Of a stretch of DNA of 64,000 nucleotides, positions 8,532-17,644 are shown piece by piece. The notes beneath the pieces are model-generated. The model searched no databases. It saw only the letters and a list, made by a program, of their open reading frames with translations, and was not told the DNA's origin. The DNA is taken from contig NZ_QEIG01000007.1 of assembly GCF_014324365.1 (NCBI RefSeq), positions 124,001 to 188,000 on the forward strand, read 5' to 3'. Source of the stretch: Algoriphagus sp. AK58. Its GTDB lineage: Bacteria; Bacteroidota; Bacteroidia; Cytophagales; Cyclobacteriaceae. A program made the position numbers and the translations under genes. Each line of letters begins with the position of its first letter. The first letter of the stretch is position 1.

Positions 8532-9596
8532 GTGGAAAATCAAAAAAAGGACATCCGTAGGTTAAGTCTGTCAGACTTGGAAGAGTTTTTCCTGGCCCAT
8601 GGAGAAAAAAAATTCAGGGCTAAGCAGGTTTATGAGTGGCTTTGGAACAAATCGCTCAAAAACTTTGATGAAATGAGCAACATCTCCCTTTCCACCCGTG
8701 AGTTGCTCAAAACTCACTTTTCAATCAATCATATCCAGGTGGATTTGATGCAGCACAGCAGTGACGGAACCATCAAAAATGCCGTCAAACTCTACGACAA
8801 CAAAATCGTGGAGTCTGTTTTAATCCCTACCTCCAAACGAATTACCGCCTGCGTTTCCTCACAGGTAGGCTGTAGCCTAGATTGTAATTTCTGTGCCACT
8901 GCCAGATTGAAGCGGATGAGAAACCTCAATCCGGATGAGATTTATGATCAGGTAGTGGCCATCAAAGATGAGGCGGAAACTTATTTCCAGCGTCCTCTGA
9001 CCAACATTGTCTTTATGGGAATGGGTGAACCTCTGCTTAATTACAACAATGTGATCGAGGCAATTGACAAAATCACCTCGCCCGAAGGACTCGGCATGGC
9101 TCCGCGAAGAATCACCCTTTCTACCGTAGGCATTCCAAAGATGATCCGAAAAATGGCCGATGATGAAGTCAAATTCAATCTGGCTATTTCCCTCCACTCG
9201 GCCATCAATGAGACACGCTCCCGACTGATGCCCATCAATGACTCCAATCCACTGGAAGAACTCGGAGAAGCTTTGAAATATTGGTATCAAAAGACCAAGC
9301 GGAAAGTCACCTATGAATATGTGATTTGGGAAGGAGTCAATGATGACGAACGACACGCTAAAGCCTTAGCTAAATTCTGCAAAATCATCCCTTCCAAAGT
9401 CAATATCATCCAATACAATCCGATCGACGAGGGGGAATTTCGTCAAGCCAAGCAAGAAGCCGTTGACATGTACGTTCGAATTCTCGAGGGGCAGGGAATT
9501 ATCGCAAAGGTCAGAAAATCAAGAGGTCAGGATATCGATGCGGCCTGCGGACAGCTGGCCAACAAAAATGAAGTGGCTCAGCTAGCTTCCAATTAA
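8532..9596 (+). CDS. rlmN: 23S rRNA (A2503-C2)/tRNA (A37-C2) methyltransferase
   Basis: 354 aa radical SAM enzyme. The 4Fe-4S cluster motif CxxxCxxC is Cys114, Cys118 and Cys121 (GCSLDCNFCATA). Other family landmarks are FMGMGEPLLNYNNV, RRITLSTVGIP, NLAISLHSAI and the C-terminal GQDIDAACGQL, whose Cys is the methyl-carrying residue. It methylates C2 of A2503 in 23S rRNA and A37 of some tRNAs. The start is a GTG (VENQKKDIRRLSLSDLEEFF in DNA terms), because the family N-terminus begins there and no closer ATG exists. The gene is divergent from the ccm operon. Confidence 0.95.
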   Translation: MENQKKDIRRLSLSDLEEFFLAHGEKKFRAKQVYEWLWNKSLKNFDEMSNISLSTRELLKTHFSINHIQVDLMQHSSDGTIKNAVKLYDNKIVESVLIPTSKRITACVSSQVGCSLDCNFCATARLKRMRNLNPDEIYDQVVAIKDEAETYFQRPLTNIVFMGMGEPLLNYNNVIEAIDKITSPEGLGMAPRRITLSTVGIPKMIRKMADDEVKFNLAISLHSAINETRSRLMPINDSNPLEELGEALKYWYQKTKRKVTYEYVIWEGVNDDERHAKALAKFCKIIPSKVNIIQYNPIDEGEFRQAKQEAVDMYVRILEGQGIIAKVRKSRGQDIDAACGQLANKNEVAQLASN

Positions 9597-9675
9597 CATT
9601 TTTTATTTATCCGGATTGCAACCTTAGTTTAATTACGGAGTTTATAACCGTGAACTTAAAGCCAATTGTCATCAT

Positions 9676-12351
9676 ATGAAGAAAGTTTTTTACTCATTTT
9701 TTACCCTGCTTTTTCTTTCTACATCTAGCTACGGTCAGGAAGGGCTGCCAGAAAAAATCCAAACTTATTTTAACAATTACCAGGAGGATTTTCCTGTCGA
9801 AAAAGCGTACCTCCACTTGGATAAATTCGCCTATACTTTAGGAGAAGATCTTTGGTTTAGTGCCTATCTCGTGGCAGGGGGCACCCAGGTCCCCTCTCCC
9901 TTAAGCAAAACACTTTATGTGGATTTTTTTGATGGGGATGGACTTCTTTTGACTCAGAAGATGATTCAGATAGAGGATGGCAGAGGAGCCGGTGATTTTA
10001 GGATTCCGAATTTTGGAAAGCCAGGGATTTACCAGATCAAAGCCTACACCGCCTGGATGAAAAATTTCGGAGAGGACTACTTTTTCACCCAAAGTTTCCA
10101 GGTGGTTGATGGTTTGGGTGGGTCTTTTCTTCCTAAAGTTGATTTTTTGGAAGTAAACTCCATGGACGGAAAAATAAGGTATCGAGTAGGTATTTTGGCG
10201 GTCAATTCATCAGGGACCCCGTTAAGTGGGAAGAAAATTGGCATTAGAGCCATCGGAGGTGACGAAATTCTTTATTCCCAAGACCTACAGCTAAATCCCC
10301 AAGGAGAAGCGGAGTTTGGATTCACCATTGGGGCTATAGGTCATCCCTCCCAGTACCTTGAGTTAACTTATGAGGAGAATGAAAACTATTTTGTGACCCA
10401 GAAAGTCAAACTCCCTTATTCCTTCTCCTTGGCAGACATACAGTTTTTGCCTGAGGGAGGAAACTGGATTCTTGGAAAAAAATCAAAGCTGGCATTCAGG
10501 GCTGTATATCCTGATGGGACACCTGTGGCACTCACCGGAAAAATTGAAGGGGAATCAGAAATCGAATTCTCTTCCAATTTTGCAGGTTTGGGGAAGGTAG
10601 AATTTGCACCGCAGAAGGAAAGCTATGTAGCCTTGGTGAAATCCTCTGATTTCGGCGAAGAGCGAAAAATTTCTCTTCCGAGAGCTGAAAATACAGGGCT
10701 AACCATTCAGGTTCAAAACCCGCAGGAAGGGGCTTTCATATCTGCATTTGTTCAGGGGAATGATTATCAAGGGAACCTTTTACTGGTCTCCCATACCCGA
10801 GGATTGATCAATTACATGATTCAGGGAAAACTCACCAACGGAGTGTGGGGAGTAAGAATTCCGAAAAAAACGCTCCCTACCGGGATAAACAAAATTGCAG
10901 TCTTGGATGAGTCCGGGAAACCACTTTTGGAAAGATTGGTATTTGTTCAAAATGAGGATTTTCTAGACCTGAAATTGGAGTCCAACTCAATGATTGCCTC
11001 AAGAGGAAAGATGGAATTAGCCCTTCAAAGTGCCTTCCAGGATACTACGGCTCCCGCTTCCTTTTCTGTGTCAGTGGTGGACGCAGGCCAAGTGACTGAT
11101 GAAAGCCAGTGGCACGGAACACTCTTTTCGCATTTGCTTCTTGATTCGGATCTAAGAGGGAATCTGTACCGTCCAGGGTATTATTTCCAAAATCAAACCT
11201 CAGCCACCTTGGAAGATCTTGACTTGGTCATGTTGACACATGGATGGAGCAGGTTTGCTTGGTCGGATGTCATGGAGGGGAAATACCCGGATAAAGGCCA
11301 CTACATCGAGCAGGGAATCACCATTCAGGGAAAGATTGTCGAACAAAACCCCACTAAAAAAGGATTGGGAGGCGGTAAAATCAGTGCTTTGCTCGGAGAA
11401 GGAATCGAATTGATCACTACCGAATATGGTCCTGACGGGATTTTTCTTCTGACTGACCTTCAGTACCAGGATTCGGTAACGGTCACATTGACAGCTGAGG
11501 ATCAGCGGGCAAAAAACTTCCTTAATCTTGAATTGAATGAACCCAAGCCGCAATTCTCAAAGCTGGATGGAAAATACCCTGCTGAAATCAACTGGCCGGA
11601 AGCCTTGGCGGCTACCGTGCAAGAGCGAAATCTGATGCAGAGGCTTAATGAGGACACTCAAATCATCGATCTGGAGGGTGTCACCATCGGAGCCAAAACG
11701 CTTCAAGAAGAACAAACCTCAGGAAGAAAGCTATATGGGTCAGGAGACGCTACCCTTAAGCCTGATGAAATTCCAGGAGGTTCGGGGTATGTGAATATTT
11801 TCCAAATGATCCAGGGCCGAGTGGCTGGGGTTAGGGTGAATTTTAACGGTTTGACAGCCAGTGTGCAGATCAGAGGAGCGGGATCTATACAAGCCGGTAC
11901 AGAACCCTTGTACCTTTTGGACAATATTCCCGTGGATGCTTCTACCCTAGGATTGATCAGTCCTCGGGATGTGGAAAGTATCGAAGTGTTTAAGGATCCT
12001 GCTCGAACGGCGATTTTTGGTTCCCAAGGAGCTAATGGGGCTATTGCGGTATACACCAAAACAGGAGCCGGGTTGGCAAGTACGAGCATCGGAGGTACAC
12101 TGGTCACCAAGTATGGAGGATATGCCGTTCCCCGGGAATTTTATACGCCCAAATATGATGAAAAGAGCCTAGCTACTGCCATTACCGATAAAAGAGCCAC
12201 TCTTTTTTGGTCCCCATTGGTCAAAACAGATGCCAACGGGATTGCTAAGTTGGAATACTACAATTCCGATTCCGCTCAAAAACACCTGATCGTAATAGAG
12301 GGTATAGACCCCTTGGGTAGGATGGGAAGACTGGTCAAAATGCTCGAATAA
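9676..12351 (+). CDS. Secreted macroglobulin-like protein with TonB-receptor plug domain, no barrel
   Basis: 891 aa with a signal peptide (to SSYGQ). Residues about 35-145 resemble an alpha-2-macroglobulin MG domain (VEKAYLHLDKFAYTLGEDLWFSAYL). Residues about 545-620 look like a carboxypeptidase-regulatory-like beta domain. Residues about 700-800 are a TonB-dependent receptor plug (MIQGRVAGVRV, VQIRGAGSI, PLYLLDNIPVD, IESIEVFKDPA-like, GANGAIAVYT). After it come only about 90 residues with another MG-like strand pattern, so the 22-strand barrel of true receptors is absent. This family is widespread in Bacteroidota, and its biochemical role is not established. Confidence 0.85.
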   Translation: MKKVFYSFFTLLFLSTSSYGQEGLPEKIQTYFNNYQEDFPVEKAYLHLDKFAYTLGEDLWFSAYLVAGGTQVPSPLSKTLYVDFFDGDGLLLTQKMIQIEDGRGAGDFRIPNFGKPGIYQIKAYTAWMKNFGEDYFFTQSFQVVDGLGGSFLPKVDFLEVNSMDGKIRYRVGILAVNSSGTPLSGKKIGIRAIGGDEILYSQDLQLNPQGEAEFGFTIGAIGHPSQYLELTYEENENYFVTQKVKLPYSFSLADIQFLPEGGNWILGKKSKLAFRAVYPDGTPVALTGKIEGESEIEFSSNFAGLGKVEFAPQKESYVALVKSSDFGEERKISLPRAENTGLTIQVQNPQEGAFISAFVQGNDYQGNLLLVSHTRGLINYMIQGKLTNGVWGVRIPKKTLPTGINKIAVLDESGKPLLERLVFVQNEDFLDLKLESNSMIASRGKMELALQSAFQDTTAPASFSVSVVDAGQVTDESQWHGTLFSHLLLDSDLRGNLYRPGYYFQNQTSATLEDLDLVMLTHGWSRFAWSDVMEGKYPDKGHYIEQGITIQGKIVEQNPTKKGLGGGKISALLGEGIELITTEYGPDGIFLLTDLQYQDSVTVTLTAEDQRAKNFLNLELNEPKPQFSKLDGKYPAEINWPEALAATVQERNLMQRLNEDTQIIDLEGVTIGAKTLQEEQTSGRKLYGSGDATLKPDEIPGGSGYVNIFQMIQGRVAGVRVNFNGLTASVQIRGAGSIQAGTEPLYLLDNIPVDASTLGLISPRDVESIEVFKDPARTAIFGSQGANGAIAVYTKTGAGLASTSIGGTLVTKYGGYAVPREFYTPKYDEKSLATAITDKRATLFWSPLVKTDANGIAKLEYYNSDSAQKHLIVIEGIDPLGRMGRLVKMLE

Positions 12352-12383
12352 TTTGTTTAAATCAGTAAAGCCTTCTACCTTTT
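12352..12383 (+). promoter_or_regulatory. Candidate promoter TTTG-N20-TACCTTTT
   Basis: TTTG at 12352-12355 and TACCTTTT at 12376-12383 are separated by 20 bases. This is near the Bacteroidota consensus TTTG-N19-21-TAnnTTTG, with the last G replaced by T. It directly precedes the small beta-barrel gene at 12400. Confidence 0.45.
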
Positions 12384-12399
12384 TTTCAAAATGAATCAC

Positions 12400-12870
12400 A
12401 TGAAGAAGGCTTTACTTTTACTTTTGGTCGTATTCGGAGCTATGGGTGGGCTTAAGGCTCAGGATCAGGGAGATGTGCGAATCCATGTCCTCGGACAGTA
12501 TGGATTGAAATTTGACGATGCGGGAATTGGGGCGGGCGTAGAATACTTTTTTGCCGAGAAATTCGGCCTGATGCCAAGTTATACCCAGATTTTTCCGGAA
12601 GTGGGAAATTCAAGTAATTTCAGCACAGATTTGAGGTATTACCTGTCTACAGGTAAATCCCAAGTCTATCTGATGGCAGGATATAGTCTCACCTTTGAAA
12701 ACACCCAACCCGGCACCGCCGGAACAAAAAGGCAATTAAGCGGAGCGAATATGGGGGTAGGAGCCGTTATTCCCCTCACGGAATGGGTGGGATTGAGTAC
12801 CGAATTCAAATTTCAGAGTCAAGGATTCGCTCAGACTTATTTCCGATTTGGCTTAGCGTTTCCTCTATAG
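12400..12870 (+). CDS. Small outer-membrane beta-barrel protein
   Basis: About 156 aa from MKKALLLLLVVFG; an in-frame ATG three codons earlier is possible. A signal peptide ends near LKAQ. The rest alternates polar and hydrophobic residues in strands (VRIHVLGQYGLKF, GIGAGVEYFF, STDLRYYLS, VYLMAGYSLTF, YFRFGLAFPL) and ends in a strand with terminal aromatic residues, as expected for an eight-stranded barrel. No enzymatic motif was seen. The function is unknown. Confidence 0.75.
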   Translation: MKKALLLLLVVFGAMGGLKAQDQGDVRIHVLGQYGLKFDDAGIGAGVEYFFAEKFGLMPSYTQIFPEVGNSSNFSTDLRYYLSTGKSQVYLMAGYSLTFENTQPGTAGTKRQLSGANMGVGAVIPLTEWVGLSTEFKFQSQGFAQTYFRFGLAFPL

Positions 12871-13572
12871 ACCAGGAAATGCCACCTAAAATCCTTTAAA
12901 AATTTCAATACTAGAGATGCTTTGTTCCAGACATTCTAGGCGGTGTCAACGGAATCTTTTTTGATGCTTTCTCATGTGTATTTGGTCAGGATTCGGAAGC
13001 CTAACTTATTCCCAAAAAAAGAAGGGAACAGTGATTGAATTGCTGTAGAAGGACCTAGAGCAGAGTTCATTTTTTGAATGAACGTCGGTGTTCAACGAGG
13101 CTTCGCCAATAATGACAAATTTTCAAAAGGATCTGATAAACCAAGACCCCTCCTTTGAAGAATTTGAAGAGGATCAGTTGACTATTTTCAATTAAAGTCA
13201 GGGACCATTTTTTTTCAAAATATCAGGGGATATCGTTCTGAGGCCTATAACATAAACTTTCGGTGATTTTAGAAAGAAAGGACCGTGATCAAAAAACGGG
13301 GTTTCTCAAGTCGAAATATTTCTATTAAGGCCACTTCTAAAGTGGATAAACCCTCCTATCAGTGGATTTTTTCTTTGATGAAATTTCTGTTCAAACCTGA
13401 TTTTAATCACCCATTTTTCATCTACAATTCTTCAATTTCGGTATTGTGGTTGGAGAAGATTTCATTCCAATGATTGGGTGACGATCTAATCCAATTAACC
13501 ATTAAGTCTTTTTCTAGCAAAATCAATTACCTCTCTCATGGAATACTAGCAGGCACTTTAACTATCCGTCAT
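12871..13572 (+). other. 702-bp gap with no convincing gene
   Basis: Both strands and all frames were read. Only short frames occur, such as a 27-codon frame ending FEEFEEDQLTIFN at 13111-13194 and a frame with GGVNGIFFDAF near 12948. None has a recognisable domain or a clear start context. The frame running into dcu from the TTG at 13474 is probably leader. The region may hold decayed gene remnants and the dcu promoter, but no consensus promoter was identified. Confidence 0.5.
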
Positions 13573-14925
13573 ATGATTTTTGCACAGTTAGCAGTTGTTT
13601 TAATCTGCATTTTTATCGGGGCCCGAATGTCGGGAATCGGATTAGGGGTGATGGGCATGATAGGATTGCTAGTCATGATTTTTGTTTTCGGCTTGGTACC
13701 ATCAGACCCTCCCCTTGAGGTTATGCTCATTATTATGAGCGTGGTGACAGCAGCAGCTGCCCTTCAGGCAGCAGGAGGAATGGATTACCTCGTGCAGGTA
13801 GCTGGAAAGATCTTGAGAAGCAATCCCAAGCAAATCACCTTCCTTGGACCCTTCATTACTTATGCTTTTGTCTTATTCGCTGGCACGGCTCACATTTCCT
13901 ATTCCATCATGCCCATCATCGCGGAGGTGGCGATCAAAAACAGGATCCGGCCCGAACGGGCCATGAGCATGAGTGTGATTGGGGCATACATGGCCATCAC
14001 GGCCAGCCCTGTGTCTGCAGCTGCAGCGGCTATGCTTACTGTACTTGGTGCTTCAGGGGTCAAATTGTTTGATATCCTGATGATTGCCATCCCGGCTACG
14101 CTGATCGGAATGGTTGTTGGGATTTTGTTTGTATGGAAGCGGGGCAAGGAACTGAGTGAGGATCCAGAGTTTTTGGAAAGGATGAAGGATCCGGTTTTTG
14201 TCAAAAATCTGGAAGGGAAAGATCAGGGAACCATCACCTCGCTTGCTCCCGGTGCAGTCAAATCCGTGATCATTTTTGCTTTGGCGGTGGTTTCAGTGGT
14301 GGTTTTTGGTTCTTTTCCTCAGCTTCTGCCAGAATTTGGAAACAAAGAGGGATTTCATCCAGGCTTTGCGGTCAATGATGCGGGGCATTTGCTGATGCCT
14401 TCCATGATTATGATCCTGATGCTGGCAGCCACTGGACTGATTATTTTATTGGCAGATACCCCGGCTGGAAAAGTCACCAAAGCCAGTCTTTTTTCTTCGG
14501 CAGGTCAGGCAACCATTGCAGTGTTTGGGGTAGTGTGGATGAGCAGCACCTTTATGGACAACAACTTTGCAGCCATCCAAAGTACTCTAGGTGACTTGGT
14601 GGCATCCTATCCTTGGTCCTTTGCCATTGCGCTCTTTGTCTTGAGTATGCTCTTATACAGTCAGGCATCCACTGCCAAGGCTCTGATGCCTTTAGGACTT
14701 TCCCTGGGATTGCCTCCAGCCTACCTGATCGGATTATTTCCCGCCTGCAACGGACATTTCTTTATCCCGGGCTACCCCACTTTGCTGATGGCTATTGAGT
14801 TTGACCGCACAGGGACCACGCGGATCGGGAAATATGTACTCAATCACAGCTTCATGCTTCCGGGACTGATTACCACGGCAGTTTCCGTATTGGCAGGGCT
14901 TTTACTTCAGTCACTTTTATTATAG
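13573..14925 (+). CDS. Anaerobic C4-dicarboxylate carrier, DcuA/DcuB family
   Basis: 450 aa from the ATG at 13573 (MIFAQLAVVLICIFIGAR). The open frame reaches back to a TTG at 13474, but family members start where the first helix begins. About ten transmembrane helices are visible. Family-typical segments are AGGMDYLVQVAGKILRSNPK, FAGTAHISYSIMPIIAEVA and ITASPVSAAAAAML. Dcu carriers exchange or take up fumarate, malate, aspartate and succinate across the inner membrane. The following genes make aspartate and fumarate from asparagine, so this carrier probably imports those products or exchanges them for succinate. Confidence 0.9.
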   Translation: MIFAQLAVVLICIFIGARMSGIGLGVMGMIGLLVMIFVFGLVPSDPPLEVMLIIMSVVTAAAALQAAGGMDYLVQVAGKILRSNPKQITFLGPFITYAFVLFAGTAHISYSIMPIIAEVAIKNRIRPERAMSMSVIGAYMAITASPVSAAAAAMLTVLGASGVKLFDILMIAIPATLIGMVVGILFVWKRGKELSEDPEFLERMKDPVFVKNLEGKDQGTITSLAPGAVKSVIIFALAVVSVVVFGSFPQLLPEFGNKEGFHPGFAVNDAGHLLMPSMIMILMLAATGLIILLADTPAGKVTKASLFSSAGQATIAVFGVVWMSSTFMDNNFAAIQSTLGDLVASYPWSFAIALFVLSMLLYSQASTAKALMPLGLSLGLPPAYLIGLFPACNGHFFIPGYPTLLMAIEFDRTGTTRIGKYVLNHSFMLPGLITTAVSVLAGLLLQSLLL

Positions 14926-14986
14926 ATACAGTTCAATGAATCACAAAAAATCAACAAAACACACTACACTTTAAACTCCAAAGATT

Positions 14987-16039
14987 ATGAAAAAGCTATT
15001 TTCCTTTTTAGCCTTTCTGGTGTTGACACTTCCAGTTTTCGCCCAGACAGAATTACCCAGGGTAATTATTCTAGCCACAGGTGGCACCATAGCAGGTGCT
15101 GGCGCCTCTGCTGATCGAGCAGGATATACAGCGGGCAAAATTCCAATTGACGATTTGATCGGCACGATACCCTCCGTCAAAAAAATTGCCAATATCAGTG
15201 GGGAGCAGATCGCATCTGTCGGCAGCCAGGACATGACCATCGACATCTGGAAAAAACTCGCCATCCGGATCAATGAGATCTATGCCAAAAATGAAGCCGA
15301 TGCCATCGTGGTGACTCACGGCACCGATACTCAGGAAGAAACAGCTTACTTCTTGGATTTGGTTGTTCCTTCCGATAAGCCTGTGGTGCTAACGGGTTCC
15401 ATGCGTCCAGCCACTGCCATCAGTGCCGATGGCCCCAAAAACCTCTACGATGCCATCACGGTAGCAATCCATCCGGAGACAAAGGGAAGAGGCGTTTTGG
15501 TCAGCTTCAACGAAGGCATTTTCGATGCCCGCGAGGTGATGAAAATGAGTACGACCAAGACCAATGCCTTTGACTCCCCCAACACCGGAGCGATAGGTCA
15601 GGCCTATGATGGTAGAGTGGAATATTATTCTTCCTCAGTACGGGAAGTAAATCCTCCTAAGCCCCTTCAGCTCACCGCAGATACCAAATTGCCCAGAGTG
15701 GATATCGTGTACATGTATGCCGATGCGCCTGGAGACCAGATTGATTTCCTGATCAGTAAAAAAGTAGACGGAATCGTGATTGCGGGTGTGGGTAATGGCA
15801 ATTTCAACAAAGCCTATATGGAAGCTGTGAAAAGGGCCGTAGCAGCCGGAATTATTGTTTGCCGCGCCAGCCGTGCACCTTCCGGACGGGTGGTACTCCA
15901 CGATGAAATCAACGATGACGAGTTGGGAACCATCGTTTCGGATGACCTAACTCCTCAGAAAGCCAGAGTTTTATTAATGCTTGCACTTACCCGAACCAAG
16001 GATAAGAAGCTGCTACAGGAGGTGTTCTTCACTTATTGA
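14987..16039 (+). CDS. ansB: Type II (periplasmic) L-asparaginase
   Basis: 350 aa with a signal peptide (LTLPVFAQ). The two asparaginase active-site threonines are in ILATGGTIAGAG (residue about 27) and VTHGTDTQEETAYFLDL (residue about 106), with the Lys/Asp triad region nearby. GSMRPATAISADGPKNLYDA follows, as in AnsB. It hydrolyses asparagine to aspartate and ammonia, here outside the cytoplasm. It lies 61 bases after the dcu gene and before aspA, forming a coherent asparagine-use module. Confidence 0.93.
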   Translation: MKKLFSFLAFLVLTLPVFAQTELPRVIILATGGTIAGAGASADRAGYTAGKIPIDDLIGTIPSVKKIANISGEQIASVGSQDMTIDIWKKLAIRINEIYAKNEADAIVVTHGTDTQEETAYFLDLVVPSDKPVVLTGSMRPATAISADGPKNLYDAITVAIHPETKGRGVLVSFNEGIFDAREVMKMSTTKTNAFDSPNTGAIGQAYDGRVEYYSSSVREVNPPKPLQLTADTKLPRVDIVYMYADAPGDQIDFLISKKVDGIVIAGVGNGNFNKAYMEAVKRAVAAGIIVCRASRAPSGRVVLHDEINDDELGTIVSDDLTPQKARVLLMLALTRTKDKKLLQEVFFTY

Positions 16040-16057
16040 TATGGATTTCTGAACAAT

Positions 16058-16093
16058 AGTGGCGCTTGATCATCAGACCAGGCGCCACTTTTC
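16058..16093 (+). terminator. Hairpin between ansB and aspA
   Basis: AGTGGCGC (16058-16065) pairs with GCGCCACT (16082-16089) around a 16-base loop and is followed by a short T run. It may terminate or attenuate transcription between ansB and aspA, or act as a processing stem. Confidence 0.6.
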
Positions 16094-16129
16094 AGAGCAT
16101 TCCAATTGACACTCTTTAATAAGATCAAA

Positions 16130-17593
16130 ATGAACAGGTTGAAATTTGCCATCATGATCACCTCTCTGATCCTCATCGGAATGCCGGAGGTACATGCCCA
16201 ACAAACCCGCACCGAAAAAGATCTGATTGGCGAAAAGCAAATCCCCGCGGATGCCTACTATGGAGTCCAAACACTCCGAGCTTTGGAGAATTTCCCCATC
16301 AGCGGAGTGAAAACCAATTTTTACCCCGACTACGTGAGGGCCTACGCCATCGTCAAACTTGCTGCTGCAAGGGCCAATACCGAAGTGGGAAGAATGAGTC
16401 CAGAAAAATTGGCTGCTATCGAAAAGGCATGCCAAGCGGTAATGGATGGAAAATACCACGATCAGTTTCTTACAGACCTTTACCAAGGAGGGGCAGGTAC
16501 CTCAGCAAACATGAATGCCAATGAGGTTTTGGCCAACATTGCTTTGGAGATGATGGGGAAGAAGAAAGGGGAATACCAGTTTATCGAGCCTCACGATGAT
16601 CTGAATATGGGGCAGTCCACCAATGACGTATACCCTACAGCCATTCACATTGCCTTGATTCTTCACAATGATAAGGTGATCAAGGAAGCGGAATTGCTGG
16701 CACAGGCCTTTCACAAGAAGGGCGATGAATTCAAAAATCTGGTCAAAATGGGCCGCACCGAAGGTCAGGATGCCGTGCCCATGACCTTGGGACAAGAGTT
16801 TCATGCTTTTGGTTCCCAGATAGATGCGGCAATCGAAGCCCTTCGAAAATCAGAAGAATACCTCTATGAGGTCAATATGGGGGCGACAGCGATAGGTACT
16901 GGGTTAACAGCTTCTCCGGGGTACGCGGAAAAGTGTGTGGCACAGATTGCCAAGATCACAGGAAAGCCTTTTGTCAATCCCAAGGACCTGATCGCTGCGA
17001 CCAGCAGCATGCAGGGATTTGTGATGTTTTCCTCAGCTTACCGAAACCTCGCGGTTACCCTCTCCAAAATCAGCAGTGACTTGATCTTCCTGGCATCCGG
17101 TCCCCGAAACGGCATTTTTGAAATCAATCTGCCAGCCCTGCAGCCGGGTTCCTCCATCATGCCGGGGAAAGTAAATCCTGTCATGCCTGAGGTGATGAAC
17201 CAGGTGTGTTATAAGGTGATGGGTAATGATGCTACAGTGGGAATTGCCTCCCGAGACGGTCTATTGCAATTGAATGCCTATGAGCCTGTGGTAGCTACTT
17301 CCATCTTTGAATCTCAAGCCCTATTATTCAAGGTTATGCCACTATTCCGGCAAAACTGTATCAATGGAATCACCGCCAATGAGGAGGTTTTGAAGCGATA
17401 CCTGGAAACGACCATAGGAATTGTGACCGCATTAAACCCTGTGCTTGGCTATGAAAAAACCACCGAACTGGCCAAAGAAGCCTTGGAAAGTGGAAAGGGT
17501 ATTCTTGAATTGATTCGTGAAAAAAAGCTCTTGACCGAAGACCAGATCAAGAAGCTCTTGGATCCTGCGGCTTTGACAGGTCAAAAGGAGTAG
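16130..17593 (+). CDS. aspA: Aspartate ammonia-lyase with signal peptide
   Basis: 487 aa from the ATG at 16130 (MNRLKFAIMITSLILIG); an upstream TTG in frame is less likely. Residues 1-23 look like a cleavable Sec signal ending VHAQ. The core matches aspartase: GGAGTSANMNANEVLANIALEM, QSTNDVYPTA, GRTEGQDAVPMTLGQEF and the superfamily signature GSSIMPGKVNPV. It deaminates aspartate to fumarate and ammonia. Classical AspA is cytoplasmic, so a periplasmic location would be unusual. It would place this enzyme in the same compartment as the preceding asparaginase. Confidence 0.9.
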   Translation: MNRLKFAIMITSLILIGMPEVHAQQTRTEKDLIGEKQIPADAYYGVQTLRALENFPISGVKTNFYPDYVRAYAIVKLAAARANTEVGRMSPEKLAAIEKACQAVMDGKYHDQFLTDLYQGGAGTSANMNANEVLANIALEMMGKKKGEYQFIEPHDDLNMGQSTNDVYPTAIHIALILHNDKVIKEAELLAQAFHKKGDEFKNLVKMGRTEGQDAVPMTLGQEFHAFGSQIDAAIEALRKSEEYLYEVNMGATAIGTGLTASPGYAEKCVAQIAKITGKPFVNPKDLIAATSSMQGFVMFSSAYRNLAVTLSKISSDLIFLASGPRNGIFEINLPALQPGSSIMPGKVNPVMPEVMNQVCYKVMGNDATVGIASRDGLLQLNAYEPVVATSIFESQALLFKVMPLFRQNCINGITANEEVLKRYLETTIGIVTALNPVLGYEKTTELAKEALESGKGILELIREKKLLTEDQIKKLLDPAALTGQKE

Positions 17594-17644
17594 TCTCTTT
17601 GATTCATCTGAATTTCAAGTTGACATGTTTAAAATGAAAACCTC

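Noticed and set aside
12948-13010. HemF-like remnant (GGVNGIFFDAF)
   Set aside because: It is too short and has no supporting flanking residues. The resemblance is likely chance.
13474-13572. N-terminal extension of the Dcu carrier from a TTG
   Set aside because: The added residues are polar and not family-like. The ATG at 13573 begins exactly at the first conserved helix.
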